Notes: generated by a model from the sequence alone, not told the origin. Positions 1 to 9,200 are shown, counted from the first letter of the stretch. The stretch: DNA of 35,057 nucleotides from Micromonospora sp. HNM0581 (GCF_012726175.1 NZ_JAASAD010000026.1:1-35057), one strand, 5' to 3'. Numbers and translations are program-made.

Positions 1-153
1 CGTCGTCGCCGCCATTCCGTCTGCGGCGGACGCTCACCGATCGACTACGAGCGATCGGCTATCCGTGTCCTGGAGGACCAGGCCGCATAACCGAACCCTC
101 CACGATTCCAGGGGATTGACACGGGCCGCCTGGTTTCGGTTGGTGGGCCGTGG

Positions 154-1584
154 TCAGCCGGGTGCCGGCCGCTCGGCGGTGTAGAGGTTGTCGAACGCCG
201 CTTGCCAGGGCCAGTGCTCGGGTAGGTACAGGCGGATGGTGCGGGCCCGGTGCGCGAGGCGGGCGGCGACGTTGATGATTCGGGTGCGGATGGTGGCGGG
301 CCGGGCGGTCGCCCAGGCCCCGGCGGCCAGGTGTCCGGCGGTGCGGGTGAGGTTGTGCGCGATGCCGGCGCACGCGAGCCAGGCGTCGTTGGCGGCGAAC
401 CGTCCGGAGGGCAGGTGCGCCAGGGGTCCGGCGATCAGGTCGGCGTTGATCTGCTCGATGATCGCGTGGCCGCGGTGCTGGGCCTCGGCCTGCACCAGGG
501 TGTAGGGGCTGTCGGTGAACACCGCGTGGTAGCGGTAGGCCGGCATGAGTTCTTCCTGGCCGGGGGCCTGGGCGGGGTCGTCGCGGCGGATGCGGCGCAC
601 GATCAGCCGGGCGGTGATCGCGTGGCGGGTGCCGGCGAACGCGGTGTAGGTGGTTTCGGCGATCTGGGCGTCGGAGATCCACCGCCCGGCGTCGTCGTCC
701 CACACGGCCTGCGGGTACTTGATGTCGACCCACTGCTCGTCGCCGATGCCCTCGCACGCGGTGCGGATCTTCGCGTCGATGCGGCAGGTGAGCGAGAACC
801 GCACGCCGCGGCGGCGGCACGCGGCAATGACGGTCTTGGCGTAGAACGCCGAGTCCGCGCGCACCACGATCTCGCCCGTCGCACCGCACGTGCGGGCAGT
901 GGTGATCGCTTCAGTGATCATGCCCGCGGCGCCGCGAGCGGAGCCGGCGTTGCCGGCGCGCAACCTCGTGGCGGCGATCACCGGCGCCGACAACGGCGTG
1001 GACAACGTGGCAACCAGGGGGTTGTAGCCGCGCAGCCAGACGTTGTAGCCGCCGACCTTGGCGTGGCCGAACCCAATGCCCTGCTTCTGCTTGCCGTACA
1101 CCCGACGCAACATCGAATCGATGTCCACAAAGCACAGCGTGTCGGCGCCGGCCAGCAGTGGTGTCCGCCGAGCCAGGCCGATCAGGGCGTCGCGGGCGGC
1201 GGCCTGCAACTGGCGCACGTGTCCGTGGGTGAAGGTGCGCAGGAACGAGCCGAGTGTCGACGGCGCGTACACGCTGGTGAACAGCGACCGCATGCCGCCG
1301 TGGCGGGCCACGTCGAGGTCGTCGATACTGTCCGCGCCCGCGAGCATCCCCGCCACGATCGTGGCGACCTTCCCGGCAGGGTTCGCGCCCTTGTCCGAGG
1401 GCAGCCGCACCCGGTCGGTGACCGCGTCGTGCAGACCGGCCTGCTCGGCCAGGCGCATCACCGGCACCAAGCCGGCACACGACACCAGATTCGGGTCGTC
1501 AAACGTCGCGCGCACCACCGGCGCGTCATGGCGTAATCTCACCTGCGAGGTGCCCTTTCGAGCCGAACGATAGAAGCGTCGCAA
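154..1584 (-). CDS. IS1380-family transposase
   Basis: DDE transposase that would move its own insertion sequence. The product of about 462-476 residues matches the IS1380 family in overall sequence, including the conserved start FDDPNLVSCAGLVPVM and a central block RADSAFYAKTVIAACRRRGV, where the family keeps a catalytic Asp. The reading frame is intact to a TGA at 154-156. The start is uncertain. A TTG at 1584 directly follows a GGATAGGAG stretch, while a GTG at 1542 lies about 10 bases after AAAGGG and fits the family's usual N-terminus better. The 5' end carries a long inverted repeat (1548-1563 with 1599-1613). The gene points away from the broken NADAR gene to its right, whose stop lies 2 bases beyond the repeat arm. 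I could not find matching terminal inverted repeats, so the element's ends are not fixed. Confidence 0.9.
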   Translation of the reverse strand: MRRFYRSARKGTSQVRLRHDAPVVRATFDDPNLVSCAGLVPVMRLAEQAGLHDAVTDRVRLPSDKGANPAGKVATIVAGMLAGADSIDDLDVARHGGMRSLFTSVYAPSTLGSFLRTFTHGHVRQLQAAARDALIGLARRTPLLAGADTLCFVDIDSMLRRVYGKQKQGIGFGHAKVGGYNVWLRGYNPLVATLSTPLSAPVIAATRLRAGNAGSARGAAGMITEAITTARTCGATGEIVVRADSAFYAKTVIAACRRRGVRFSLTCRIDAKIRTACEGIGDEQWVDIKYPQAVWDDDAGRWISDAQIAETTYTAFAGTRHAITARLIVRRIRRDDPAQAPGQEELMPAYRYHAVFTDSPYTLVQAEAQHRGHAIIEQINADLIAGPLAHLPSGRFAANDAWLACAGIAHNLTRTAGHLAAGAWATARPATIRTRIINVAARLAHRARTIRLYLPEHWPWQAAFDNLYTAERPAPG

Positions 1585-1613
1585 CTCCTATCCTTCCAGC
1601 TCAAAGGGCACCT
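1548..1613. repeat. Inverted repeat at transposase 5' end
   Basis: Arms AGGTGCCCTTTCGAGC (1548-1563) and GCTCAAAGGGCACCT (1599-1613) are reverse complements apart from one unpaired base, and are separated by 35 bases. The repeat covers the TTG start and lies just upstream of the alternative GTG start at 1542. As RNA it could form a hairpin that hides the ribosome site. As DNA it could be a transposase-binding site near the right end of the element. Confidence 0.7.
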
Positions 1614-1614
1614 T

Positions 1615-2073
1615 CTATCTTCGGGCTCCCGCCGACCCGGCCTTCATCGGTGGATCGAGGCTCAGCCCGTGCCAGCGTGCGGGGTCGGTGGCGTGCGGGT
1701 GGTCGACGGCCAGACCGATGCCCCAGACTCGGTCCAGCGGGCTGGCCTCCACGAGCACCCGCTCACCGGTACCGAGCAGGTAGGTGCGCAGCGCAGGATG
1801 CTGGCCGAACTTCGCCACGCTGCCGGCTACCACGATGTCGTAGCGGTGCTCCTCCCACACTTGCTGGTCGAAGCCGGCGACCTGCCGGCCCAGCGTTTTC
1901 GCTGCATGCGGGTGCGCCGGGTTCAGATCCTTGGCGGCCGTGGCGAAGCGCTGCCCGTCGATGGTGAACGGTGCCGGCCACCACTGGCTCAGGCATCCGG
2001 GCCCGATGCTGCCGTCGCGCTGCGGCTGGTGACCCCAGAAGAACAGAAACTTCACCCGGGCACCTGCACGCAT
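1615..2073 (-). pseudogene. NADAR-domain protein, internally deleted
   Basis: NADAR (YbiA-like) proteins are N-glycosidases; family members remove ADP-ribose from modified guanine or cleave riboflavin intermediates. Seen here: an N-terminal KFLFFWGH block, then FTIDGQRFATA, and a strong C-terminal block including VWEEHRYDIV, AKFGQHPALR, LLGTGERVLVEASP and RVWGIGL. Between ATA and HPHAAKTLGRQ about 20 residues normally present are missing. They include the family's EHYMMAxKA-type segment with its conserved Glu. The C-terminus after GLSLD also departs from the family and stops 2 bases before the IS1380 repeat arm. The 153-residue product is therefore probably inactive. The chosen ATG at 2073 starts the conserved N-terminus. 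The gene diverges from the one at 2108 with only 34 bases between them. Confidence 0.75.
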
Positions 2074-2107
2074 TACGCCAGTCAGGCCGTCGACGCTGTC
2101 TACTGAC

Positions 2108-2848
2108 GTGACCATGCGTGCGAGTGTCCGGCAGCAGCGGGTTTCACCGCACCACCAATACCGCGCCGATCTCGGTCCGGAGCATAGTGGCACTGTCGAG
2201 ATAAGCGTCATCGTCGATGGCTGCCCGGTCGTTGCCGAGGCGTTCATGGCTGGACCGGCTGAGCAGCCCGAGTACCTGCTCGGTCCCAATCACCGGCTGC
2301 ACGCCGACGTGGAGCCGCACCAGGTGCGTCTGGCCGAGGCGGACTGCACCGAAGGGTGCTGCGGCGCCCTGTATGTCACGATCGAGCGTCGCGGCGACGA
2401 GGTGATCTGGCGGGATTGGCGTAACCCCGACCGGTCCGGCCTTGACCTGCCGACCCTTCGCTTCGACGCTGCCCAGTACGACGCCGAGATTGCCCGCGCT
2501 GAGAACGATCACTCCTGGGAGTGGCCTGACCGGACCGTCGCCCGGCTGCTGCGCGATCGGCTATGCGAACAACCGGACCTGCTCGGCCGGTGGGACTGCC
2601 ATCCCGGATGGGTGGCGGCACGGCCAACCGACCGTGGCCGGGTGCATGTGTCGTACTTCTATCCCCAACGGCCCGCCGGTGTGGAAGATCTGTGGCTGCA
2701 GTTCGTCGCGGTGATCGAACTGCCGGCAGGCGACCCTGAGATCGTGGTCGACGAGATCGTCCGGCGGATCTCCGACACCGACCCGCGCCGCCGGCAGTGG
2801 CTGGCCGGCGGCAGCGCTGAGGCCGCCCAGGCGTTCGGCTTCGACTGA
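2108..2848 (+). CDS. Uncharacterised actinobacterial protein
   Basis: A 246-residue soluble protein that I do not recognise as any named family. It has no signal peptide or membrane segment. Visible features are a Cys-containing stretch ADCTEGCCGALYV (residues ~78-90), an acidic and Trp-rich middle (WRDWRNPDRSG; DHSWEWPDRTVARLL) and a C-terminal helix ending GGSAEAAQAF. The GTG at 2108 has no clear ribosome site. An ATG at 2114 is the next option, and the first ~30 residues (to about GTVEISVIVDG) look less conserved-like, so the true start may lie further in. It is the first gene of a rightward run of small proteins (2108-4118). Its context beside NADAR and an ART-like gene hints at a conflict or ADP-ribosylation role, but that is inference. 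Confidence 0.6.
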   Translation: MTMRASVRQQRVSPHHQYRADLGPEHSGTVEISVIVDGCPVVAEAFMAGPAEQPEYLLGPNHRLHADVEPHQVRLAEADCTEGCCGALYVTIERRGDEVIWRDWRNPDRSGLDLPTLRFDAAQYDAEIARAENDHSWEWPDRTVARLLRDRLCEQPDLLGRWDCHPGWVAARPTDRGRVHVSYFYPQRPAGVEDLWLQFVAVIELPAGDPEIVVDEIVRRISDTDPRRRQWLAGGSAEAAQAFGFD

Positions 2849-2933
2849 CCGGTACGACAGTGAAAGGCGGAAACCGGCTGGTCCACGACGTGGGCCAGCC
2901 GGTACTGTTCGCCCGCCAGAAAGGAGCGCCGCG

Positions 2934-3287
2934 ATGGCCGAGACGACGATTCTGTGGCGGCCGACCGGCCCCGAGGAGTTGGAACTCGTGCGCGCCTCCG
3001 GCTGGAAGGCGTGGCCGCCGCGCCTGCCTGATCAGCCGATCTTCTACCCGGTCCTCAACGAGCAGTACGCGATCATGATCGCCCGGGACTGGAACGTACC
3101 CGCCTCCGGCGTCGGCTACGTCACCCGGTTCGAGGTCGACCGCGAGTTCGCCTCCCGCTACCCGGTACGGCAGGCCGGCGGCCGCGACATCCTCGAGCTG
3201 TGGGTGCCGGCCGGGGAACTCGACGAGTTCAACCGGCACATCGTTGGGCTGATCGAGGTGGTCCACGAGTTCCGGCCAGGCAGATGA
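2934..3287 (+). CDS. Small ART-like protein ('ADP-ribosylation/crystallin J1')
   Basis: A 117-residue protein of a family common in Streptomyces and Micromonospora, where I recall it being labelled 'ADP-ribosylation/crystallin J1'. Its layout resembles a minimal ADP-ribosyltransferase fold: LWRPTGPEELELV near the N-terminus (Arg in the first strand), FYPVLNEQYAIMIARDW in the middle (aromatic plus helix), GYVTRFEVD as a core strand, and LELWVPAGEL near the C-terminus with a candidate catalytic Glu. No signal peptide. The ATG at 2934 follows a good AAAGGAG site about 8 bases upstream. The next gene starts about 15 bases after its stop, so the two are probably co-transcribed. The fold and activity are inference from motif order. 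The family label is legacy annotation and is not proof of function. Confidence 0.65.
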   Translation: MAETTILWRPTGPEELELVRASGWKAWPPRLPDQPIFYPVLNEQYAIMIARDWNVPASGVGYVTRFEVDREFASRYPVRQAGGRDILELWVPAGELDEFNRHIVGLIEVVHEFRPGR

Positions 3288-3302
3288 AGGGGACGTGGTG
3301 AC

Positions 3303-3716
3303 CTGAACGAGGATGAGATCCTGCACCGCTACGGCCTGCATCCAGTCACGGAACACCTCGATCAGATCCGCGACCTGCTCACGGCCCAGATCGAGCTTGA
3401 GCGGCAGAGCCAGGGCTACGGCAACACCGAGGTGATGAAGCTCTGCTGCGTCCAGCTGTTCCACGCCGGCGTGATGAGTGACGTCCTGACGATCTGGCGG
3501 GCGAAGTCGTCAAGCTGGGACGCGTCATGCTCGATCGACGTCCAACTGCTGTGCGGTGGCGGGCTGGCCGAGACGAAGGCATACCTGCTCACGGAGGGTT
3601 CCGCAGACGCCGCGCAGGCGCTGGATCACATCCGCCGTAGTCAGGATGCAGGGGACTTCGCCGATTTCTCGCTGGAGAAACTGGCGGCCTCGCACGCCGC
3701 CTACTACCACGCTTGA
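3303..3716 (+). CDS. Uncharacterised protein, non-standard start
   Basis: The first ATG in this frame is at 3432, but the frame is open from the stop of the preceding gene and its upstream part looks genuinely coding (NEDEILHRYGLHPVTEHL, then DQIRDLLTAQIELERQSQGYG), giving about 137 residues. The only possible start in that stretch is CTG at 3303, about 10 bases after AAGGGG. Two GTG codons at 3295 and 3298 sit in another frame, so a 1- or 2-base indel at 3300-3305 may have separated the real start. The protein is soluble and helical, with MKLCCVQLFHAGVMSDVLTI and DVQLLCGGGLAETKAYL segments. I do not recognise a named domain. It sits between the ART-like gene and the DUF2716/HAD chimera and is probably in one operon with them. 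Confidence 0.6.
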   Translation: MNEDEILHRYGLHPVTEHLDQIRDLLTAQIELERQSQGYGNTEVMKLCCVQLFHAGVMSDVLTIWRAKSSSWDASCSIDVQLLCGGGLAETKAYLLTEGSADAAQALDHIRRSQDAGDFADFSLEKLAASHAAYYHA

Positions 3717-3734
3717 TTCGAGGTTGAGCAACGT

Positions 3735-4118
3735 ATGGCGACGAAGGCGTACCGCGAGTTGAGCGGCGACGAGGCGGCGGTCTGGGACCGCTTCTACGCA
3801 ACGTTCGACTTCCGACCCAGCATTGATCGCTTCCCGGCGATCACCGAACCGACTCCGTCGGTGACCTGGAGTCTGAGCGGCCTCGACGACGATCTCGGCT
3901 ACACCCGGCTGGATCGTATGACCGAGGTCGTGCACGCCGGGCTCACAGGGGGCGTCCGCCGCCTGACCGAACACGGGATCGGCGTGCGTCCGCTGCTGTT
4001 CCTCGACGTGGACGGAACGCTCCTGCCGTTCGCCGGCGTCGCCTGGCAGATGAACGACGAAGCCAACCCGTTGCTGGCCGGGCTCAGCCTCGCACACGGC
4101 CGCCGCCTGGCGCGTTGA
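3735..4118 (+). CDS. DUF2716-like / HAD chimera (truncated)
   Basis: A 127-residue product with two unrelated-looking halves. Residues 1 to ~60 (AVWDRFYATFDFRPS, then EPTPSVTWSLSG) resemble the N-terminus of DUF2716 proteins, which normally run to ~150 residues. Residues ~83-127 contain RPLLFLDVDGTLLPFAG, the DxDGT nucleophile motif of a HAD-type hydrolase, followed by NPLLAGLSLAHGRRL. The product then stops, where the HAD relative would continue for well over 100 residues. Both domains are thus incomplete and the product is probably not functional as either. The ATG at 3735 has GAGG about 10 bases upstream and lies 18 bases after the previous stop. The DUF2716 assignment is from memory of the motif and is moderate; the HAD motif is clear. 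Confidence 0.55.
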   Translation: MATKAYRELSGDEAAVWDRFYATFDFRPSIDRFPAITEPTPSVTWSLSGLDDDLGYTRLDRMTEVVHAGLTGGVRRLTEHGIGVRPLLFLDVDGTLLPFAGVAWQMNDEANPLLAGLSLAHGRRLAR

Positions 4119-4444
4119 CGTTCGTCCAGTTGGCCCCAACCCGGGTCCTCAGATCGGACTCCGACGCCCGCTATGTTTCCGCTGCGAGGGAGTTCCCGAT
4201 CCTGCAGTCATGGCCGCCAGGCCCGGTGCGGTTCCGGCACGATCAGCTGGCCAGCAGCCCAGAAGTAGCCGCAGATTGGGTGCCTGATGTGGGCCGTCAC
4301 GCTCAGTGCGGTTCAGTAGCCCCAGGGGTGGCGGAGGTTCATCTGGCATCCATCTGACGTCTATATCGCCTCTTCCCGGCATCGATAGCTTTCATGCTCC
4401 GCATGATCACTGAGTCGCGGGGCCGCTCTGTTGAGTAACGGGGG
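4119..4444. other. Non-coding gap after truncated HAD gene
   Basis: No convincing gene on either strand. The sequence right after 4118 does not continue the HAD domain in any frame. A GGGGG stretch just before 4445 is the likely ribosome site for the next gene. No clear promoter consensus or terminator hairpin was seen. Confidence 0.5.
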
Positions 4445-5968
4445 ATGTTGGTGCGCAGACGCGTGAGTGCCTTGGTTGGCGCCGTGGTGATGGCTGTTGG
4501 TGCGGTGGGTTTGTCGGGTGGGCGGTCTGCATCCGCGGTTGCGGGGGCGGAGGCGGTGACGGATTCTCGTTATCCGTTCGTCGGGAAGGTGTTGTTCGGC
4601 GACGCGCGTAGCTGCTCCGTGGTGTTGGTCGATGCTCGGTGGATCGTCACGGCGAAGGCGTGCTTCAGCGACGGGGGAGTAGGCGTTGTCGCGGGGGTGC
4701 CGGCCGGACCGGCGACGGTGGTGCTCGGACGGGCGAATCTCACGCAAGCCACAGGCCATCGACTCGCCGTCGTGTCGGTGGTGCCGCACCCCGACCGTAA
4801 CCTCGCGTTGGGAGAGTTGTCCGGGCCCGTCAAGGACATCACACCCGTCACGGTCGGTGCTGCGCCGGTAGCGGGTGAGGTGCTGCGGGTGGCAGGGTTC
4901 GGCCGTACCGCCACGGAGTGGGTGCCGGACCGCATGCACACGGCCACCGTCACGGTGGGCGCGGTGACGGGCACGTCGTTCACGGTCACCGGTACCTCGT
5001 CCGGCGTCTCGTTGTGCAAGGGAGACGCGGGCGGTCCGGCATTCCGCGAGGCGCAGGGCCGGGTCGAGTTGGTGGGGATCAACGATGCCTCGTGGCAGAA
5101 GGGCTGCCTTGGTGAGACCGAGTCCAGGGATGGTGCGGTCGAAGCACGAGCGGACGATCTCGGCGACTGGATCCGCAGCAGTGTCGGTCTTCAGCCGCAT
5201 AGCCTTCGGGAACCGGTGGTGGGTGAATTCACCCGCGACGGCGTCAAGGACCTGATCGCTACGGATGCCGCCGGACGGCTCTGGCTGTATCCGGGTTCCG
5301 GGAGCGGGCGAGCGTGGGGCCCGCGGATTCAGGTTGGGTCTGGGTGGGGTGGTTATCGGGATCTGGTGGTGGGTCGGATCGATCGGGATGGCTTCGACGA
5401 TCTGGTGGCGGTGGAGTCGGCTACTGGGAAGTTGTGGTTGTTCCCTGGTAGGGCTGCGGGTGGTGGGTTCGGTGCGCGGGTGGAGATCGGTTCCGGGTGG
5501 ACCGGTGTGCGTGATCTTGCGGTCGGCAGGGTGAATCGGGATGGGTATGACGATCTGATCGCGGTGGAGAGTTCGACTCAGCGGCTGTTGTTGTGGTCTG
5601 GTAACGCGGCTGGTGGCCGGTTCGACGCGTCCGTGCAGATCGGTACGGGTTGGGGTTGCTGCCAGCAGTTGACTTTGGGGCGGTTCAACGGCGACGAGTA
5701 TGACGATCTGCTGACCGTGCAGACGTCGACCGGCAGGTTGATGCTGTATGCGGGTAACGCCGCCGGCACCACGTTCGACGCAGGAGTCGACACCGGCGCC
5801 GGCACGACATGGGCCAACCACAGCGAATTGACCGCCATCCGCCCCGGCGGCGACGACGGACATAGTCTGCTCAGCAAGGATGCAACAGGAGCGCTGCTGC
5901 TTCACGCCGAGGGCTATCGAAGCCGTCCCGACTGGATCGACCCGGTCAGGTTCGGACCACGGGACTGA
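4445..5968 (+). CDS. Secreted trypsin-like pseudoprotease with FG-GAP repeats
   Basis: A 507-residue secreted protein. Residues 1 to ~31 are a signal peptide (VRRRVSALVGAVVMAVGAVG, Ala-x-Ala near 29-31). Residues ~37-230 are a trypsin (S1) fold. All three catalytic positions are altered: TAAHC is TAKAC (His to Ala72), the catalytic-Asp block reads RNLAL (Asp to Asn119), and GDSGGP is GDAGGP (Ser to Ala195). Four FG-GAP/VCBS-type repeats follow (about residues 245-440), each with a D-G-x-x-D-L core such as DRDGFDDLVAVES and NRDGYDDLIAVES, likely a calcium-binding propeller. It cannot be a normal serine protease. A binding or decoy role is inferred, and I recall related actinobacterial proteins that also lack the His or Ser. 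The start is either ATG 4445 or GTG 4451; the GGGGG at 4440 is better spaced for 4451. Confidence 0.88.
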   Translation: MLVRRRVSALVGAVVMAVGAVGLSGGRSASAVAGAEAVTDSRYPFVGKVLFGDARSCSVVLVDARWIVTAKACFSDGGVGVVAGVPAGPATVVLGRANLTQATGHRLAVVSVVPHPDRNLALGELSGPVKDITPVTVGAAPVAGEVLRVAGFGRTATEWVPDRMHTATVTVGAVTGTSFTVTGTSSGVSLCKGDAGGPAFREAQGRVELVGINDASWQKGCLGETESRDGAVEARADDLGDWIRSSVGLQPHSLREPVVGEFTRDGVKDLIATDAAGRLWLYPGSGSGRAWGPRIQVGSGWGGYRDLVVGRIDRDGFDDLVAVESATGKLWLFPGRAAGGGFGARVEIGSGWTGVRDLAVGRVNRDGYDDLIAVESSTQRLLLWSGNAAGGRFDASVQIGTGWGCCQQLTLGRFNGDEYDDLLTVQTSTGRLMLYAGNAAGTTFDAGVDTGAGTTWANHSELTAIRPGGDDGHSLLSKDATGALLLHAEGYRSRPDWIDPVRFGPRD

Positions 5969-6234
5969 TAGGCACTGGCGTTCTACGGACTCTGCCCGCC
6001 GCGCCGCCGCCAACCCGTTCTTGATCGAACAGGCTGATGGATCCGTTCCATGAATGAAGAGCCGTCTGATCGCCACCACGGTGGCGGTAGTGCTCGGCAC
6101 ACGTGATCGAGATCGGCGGCGCGGTGGCCGCTGGTATCGACGATGGCATCCCGTTGCAGAGCATCGGCAGGTCGATGCCGAGGATCTGGTCATCTATTCA
6201 GTCCGCTTGCATAGCAACTAGCTCATGGGGGTCC

Positions 6235-9200
6235 GTGGTGTCCGAACGGTCTGTACATGCTGCCCTTCTACGGCGTCGACGAGTCGATCGCGTGGGAGGA
6301 GGGCGGCTCGCCGCGCTCCTTGTGCTGGTCCTCGTCGGGACGCTTTTGCACCCCGGCCTACCAGCTACGGCCGAGGTACCCCCACCTCCGAGTCGGGAGT
6401 GGACAACCGCCTACCTCTTCTCCGGCGGCCCCTCTGTCCGTCGTGCCGCCGAAGCCGCGCTCTTGGGCAGCGAGGAGGATCTGCGGCTATTCCGTGACGA
6501 GTTAAGGGAGCAGGCGCAGCAGGTCGACGACCGGGCGGCGGCCCAGGTTTTGGCCGGCATGGACGGGCCGGCGATGCGCGCTGCAGCCCTTCAGGCATTG
6601 GCCGGCAACCCTCAGGAAGTCCGCGTGTTCGTTAGCGGTGGCTGGGAGGTTGCCTGGGCGTCGGACGAACGGGTTCGAGCGTACCGGCTCGTGGAGTCGG
6701 GTGGTCCGACGATGCGCCGAGCCGCGGAGCAGGCTCTCGCCGGCACGCCGGAGCAGTTGAGGGATTTCCTGGCTGAGGGCCGACACGCGGCGCAGGTGGC
6801 CGACGACCGGCTGGCCGTCACGAGGATGTTGACCGGTGGATCGAACAACAGTGGTCCGGTGTTGGATGCAGCAGCGCAAGAGGCTTTGGTGGGCTCGGCG
6901 GAGCAGCTGCGAGAGTTTCTCGATTCGGGCCAGTTCGTGGCGCGGGCCCGGGACCAGGAACTGGCGTCTATCCGCAGTCTGACGGAGCAGGCGAAGCAGG
7001 CGAGCGAGACTACGGCCCGAGAGTCCTTGGCGGCGACCGAGGCGTCGATTCGAGCGGCGAACGCTGCGGACGAGGCGAAGAAGGCAGCGGAGACTGCGGC
7101 GGCAGAGACGGCGGCGGCTGGCGGTGCGGCGAGGAACGCATCGGCCGCGGCGGCACGGGCGGCGGACGCGGCTGGGGATGCGGCGCACGCGGCACGAGAC
7201 GCGGTGGCGGCGTCGAATGCGTCGATGCGTGCGGCGCGGGTGGCGGCTGATGCGGCGCGGAAGGCAACGACGGCGGCGTCATTGACGGCGCAGGCGGCCT
7301 CGCGGGCGCAGCGGGCGGCGGCGGACGCGCGTACAGATGCGGGTAAGGCGGCTGCGGCCCGGCTGGCCGCCCAGCAGGCGCGGGACGCAGCAGCAAAGGC
7401 CCGGGAACTGGATCAGGTTAAGGCGCAGCGGGATCGGGCGTTGGCGCAGGCGAAAGCAGCGGCGACGGCGGCGAAGAACGCCAGTGCGGACGCCAATGCA
7501 GCGGCTCGAGCGGCAGACGAGGCCGCCGGACACGCCGGGGTGTCAGAGAAGGAGGCGCAACGGGCACGGGATGCGGCTGCTCGGGCGGAGCGCGAGGCTG
7601 CGGCGGCGGCTCGGGCGGCAGATCGTGCGTACGCGTTGGCCGAGCGCGCGGCGCGGGAGTCGGACAAGGCCTTTGCGTACGCGGCCCAGGCGGCTCAGCA
7701 TGCGGAGGCGGCGGCGACTGCGGCGGAAGCGGCTGCTGCGGCAGCGGGTGAGGCGGGCAAGGCGGCGGAGGAGTCGGCGAAGCATGCGGCGGCCGCGGCG
7801 ACGGCGGCGAACATCGCGGTCGAGGCGGCGAACCAGGCGGTGGAGTTGGAGGCGCTAGCGCGGCAGGAGGATCAGGGCCGACGGGACGAGGCGAAGGCGC
7901 AGGGTGTGCAGGCTGCGCAGGACGCGCTCGCCGACGAGCAGGCGCAGCAGGCGGACGCGGGCGCGATAGCGACGTGGAATCGCAAGCTGCTGTGGGACAC
8001 CGCAGAGGAGGACCGGGTTGATCCAGCGACCCGGCTGCTGCTCAACGAAGCCACCGCGCCTGGCGTACCGACCGAGGTGGTCCTCGACGGAGGCCGTCGG
8101 GCAGCCTTGGCGCTCATCACAACTGGTGGCGACTGGACACGGGCTGCGGCGGAGGAGGCTCTGTCCGGCGGTGAGGTCGAGCTACGGTCCTGGCTGACCA
8201 GCGGGCGACAGTTTTCGGTCGGGCAGGATGACCGGGCCCGCGTGTGGCACCTGATCGACACACTGCCCGATGGCAACGAGAAGTCCGCGGCGCGCACCGC
8301 GCTGGCCGGGGACGACGCGGCGGTGCAGCAGTTCCTTCGCACGCGCTCCCACGTCGGTAAGTACGCCAAGGATCGGCAGGCGATCTACAAGATTCTTGAG
8401 ACGGCCGGTCCGGCGTTGAGAGCGGCGGCGGAGGCGGCCCTGGCCGGCACCCCGATGGACGCGCACAACTTTTTGCGGAGTGGCCAGTACCCGGCGCGGA
8501 CGGCGGACGAGCGGCGTGAGATCTACGCGGTCATGGATGCGGGTGGGCCGGAGGTCGACGCCGCCGGAGACGTCGCCCTCGCGGGGCCGGCCAGCTACGT
8601 GTCGTACTTCCTTACCGCCGGCCGCTACGAGGCGGCGAAGCGGGACATGGAGCAGGCCGCGCACGTGGCGGCAGTACAGGCGCTCATCCAGGAGGCGCAG
8701 CAATACGCGCAGAGTGCACTTGCCGAGGCGGCCGAGGCGAAACGGGTAGCAGCCGTGGCCGCCGGCCAGGCCGCCGACGCCGCCCGGTACGCCCAGGACG
8801 CCATCAACAACGCGAACAATGCGCAGACCTACGCCAACCAGGCAGCGCAGTCCGCTCTCGCGGCCAAGGCATCAGCCGACCAGGCCGCCCAGTCCGCCGC
8901 CATCGCCCGCAACGCGGCGAACTCCGCCCAGGCCAGCGCCGACGCCGCAGCGCAGTCCGCCACCACCGCCTCAGCGGCCGCGCGTCGTGCCCGCGCCGAC
9001 TCCGAGGCCGCCTACCAGGCCAGTTGGGATGCCCGCCAGGCTGCCCAGGCCGCCGGTCAGGACGCCCTCGCCGCCGACCTGGCGGCCAAGGAGGCCGCTC
9101 GGATCTACACCACCAGGCTTAAGGAGTACGAACAGCAGCGCCGCAGCGTGGAGCCCGGTAGCGGTAGCGACGGTGTCGGTACCGCCGCCGATGAGCACAA

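Noticed and set aside
250..1536. A 428-codon plus-strand frame over the transposase
   Set aside because: Low-complexity Gly/Val/Arg shadow of the IS1380 transposase.
2848..3640. Shared GSAEAAQA/GSADAAQA ending as a repeat between two neighbouring proteins
   Set aside because: The stretch is short, Ala-rich and the DNA differs; chance is enough to explain it.
4361..6193. A 610-codon open frame on the minus strand
   Set aside because: It is the antisense shadow of the FG-GAP pseudoprotease; high GC keeps the opposite frame open. No family motifs and Pro/Arg/His-rich composition.
6960..7960. A tandem DNA repeat or CRISPR-like array
   Set aside because: The periodicity comes from an Ala/Lys/Glu/Arg coiled coil; there are no exact repeats with spacers.
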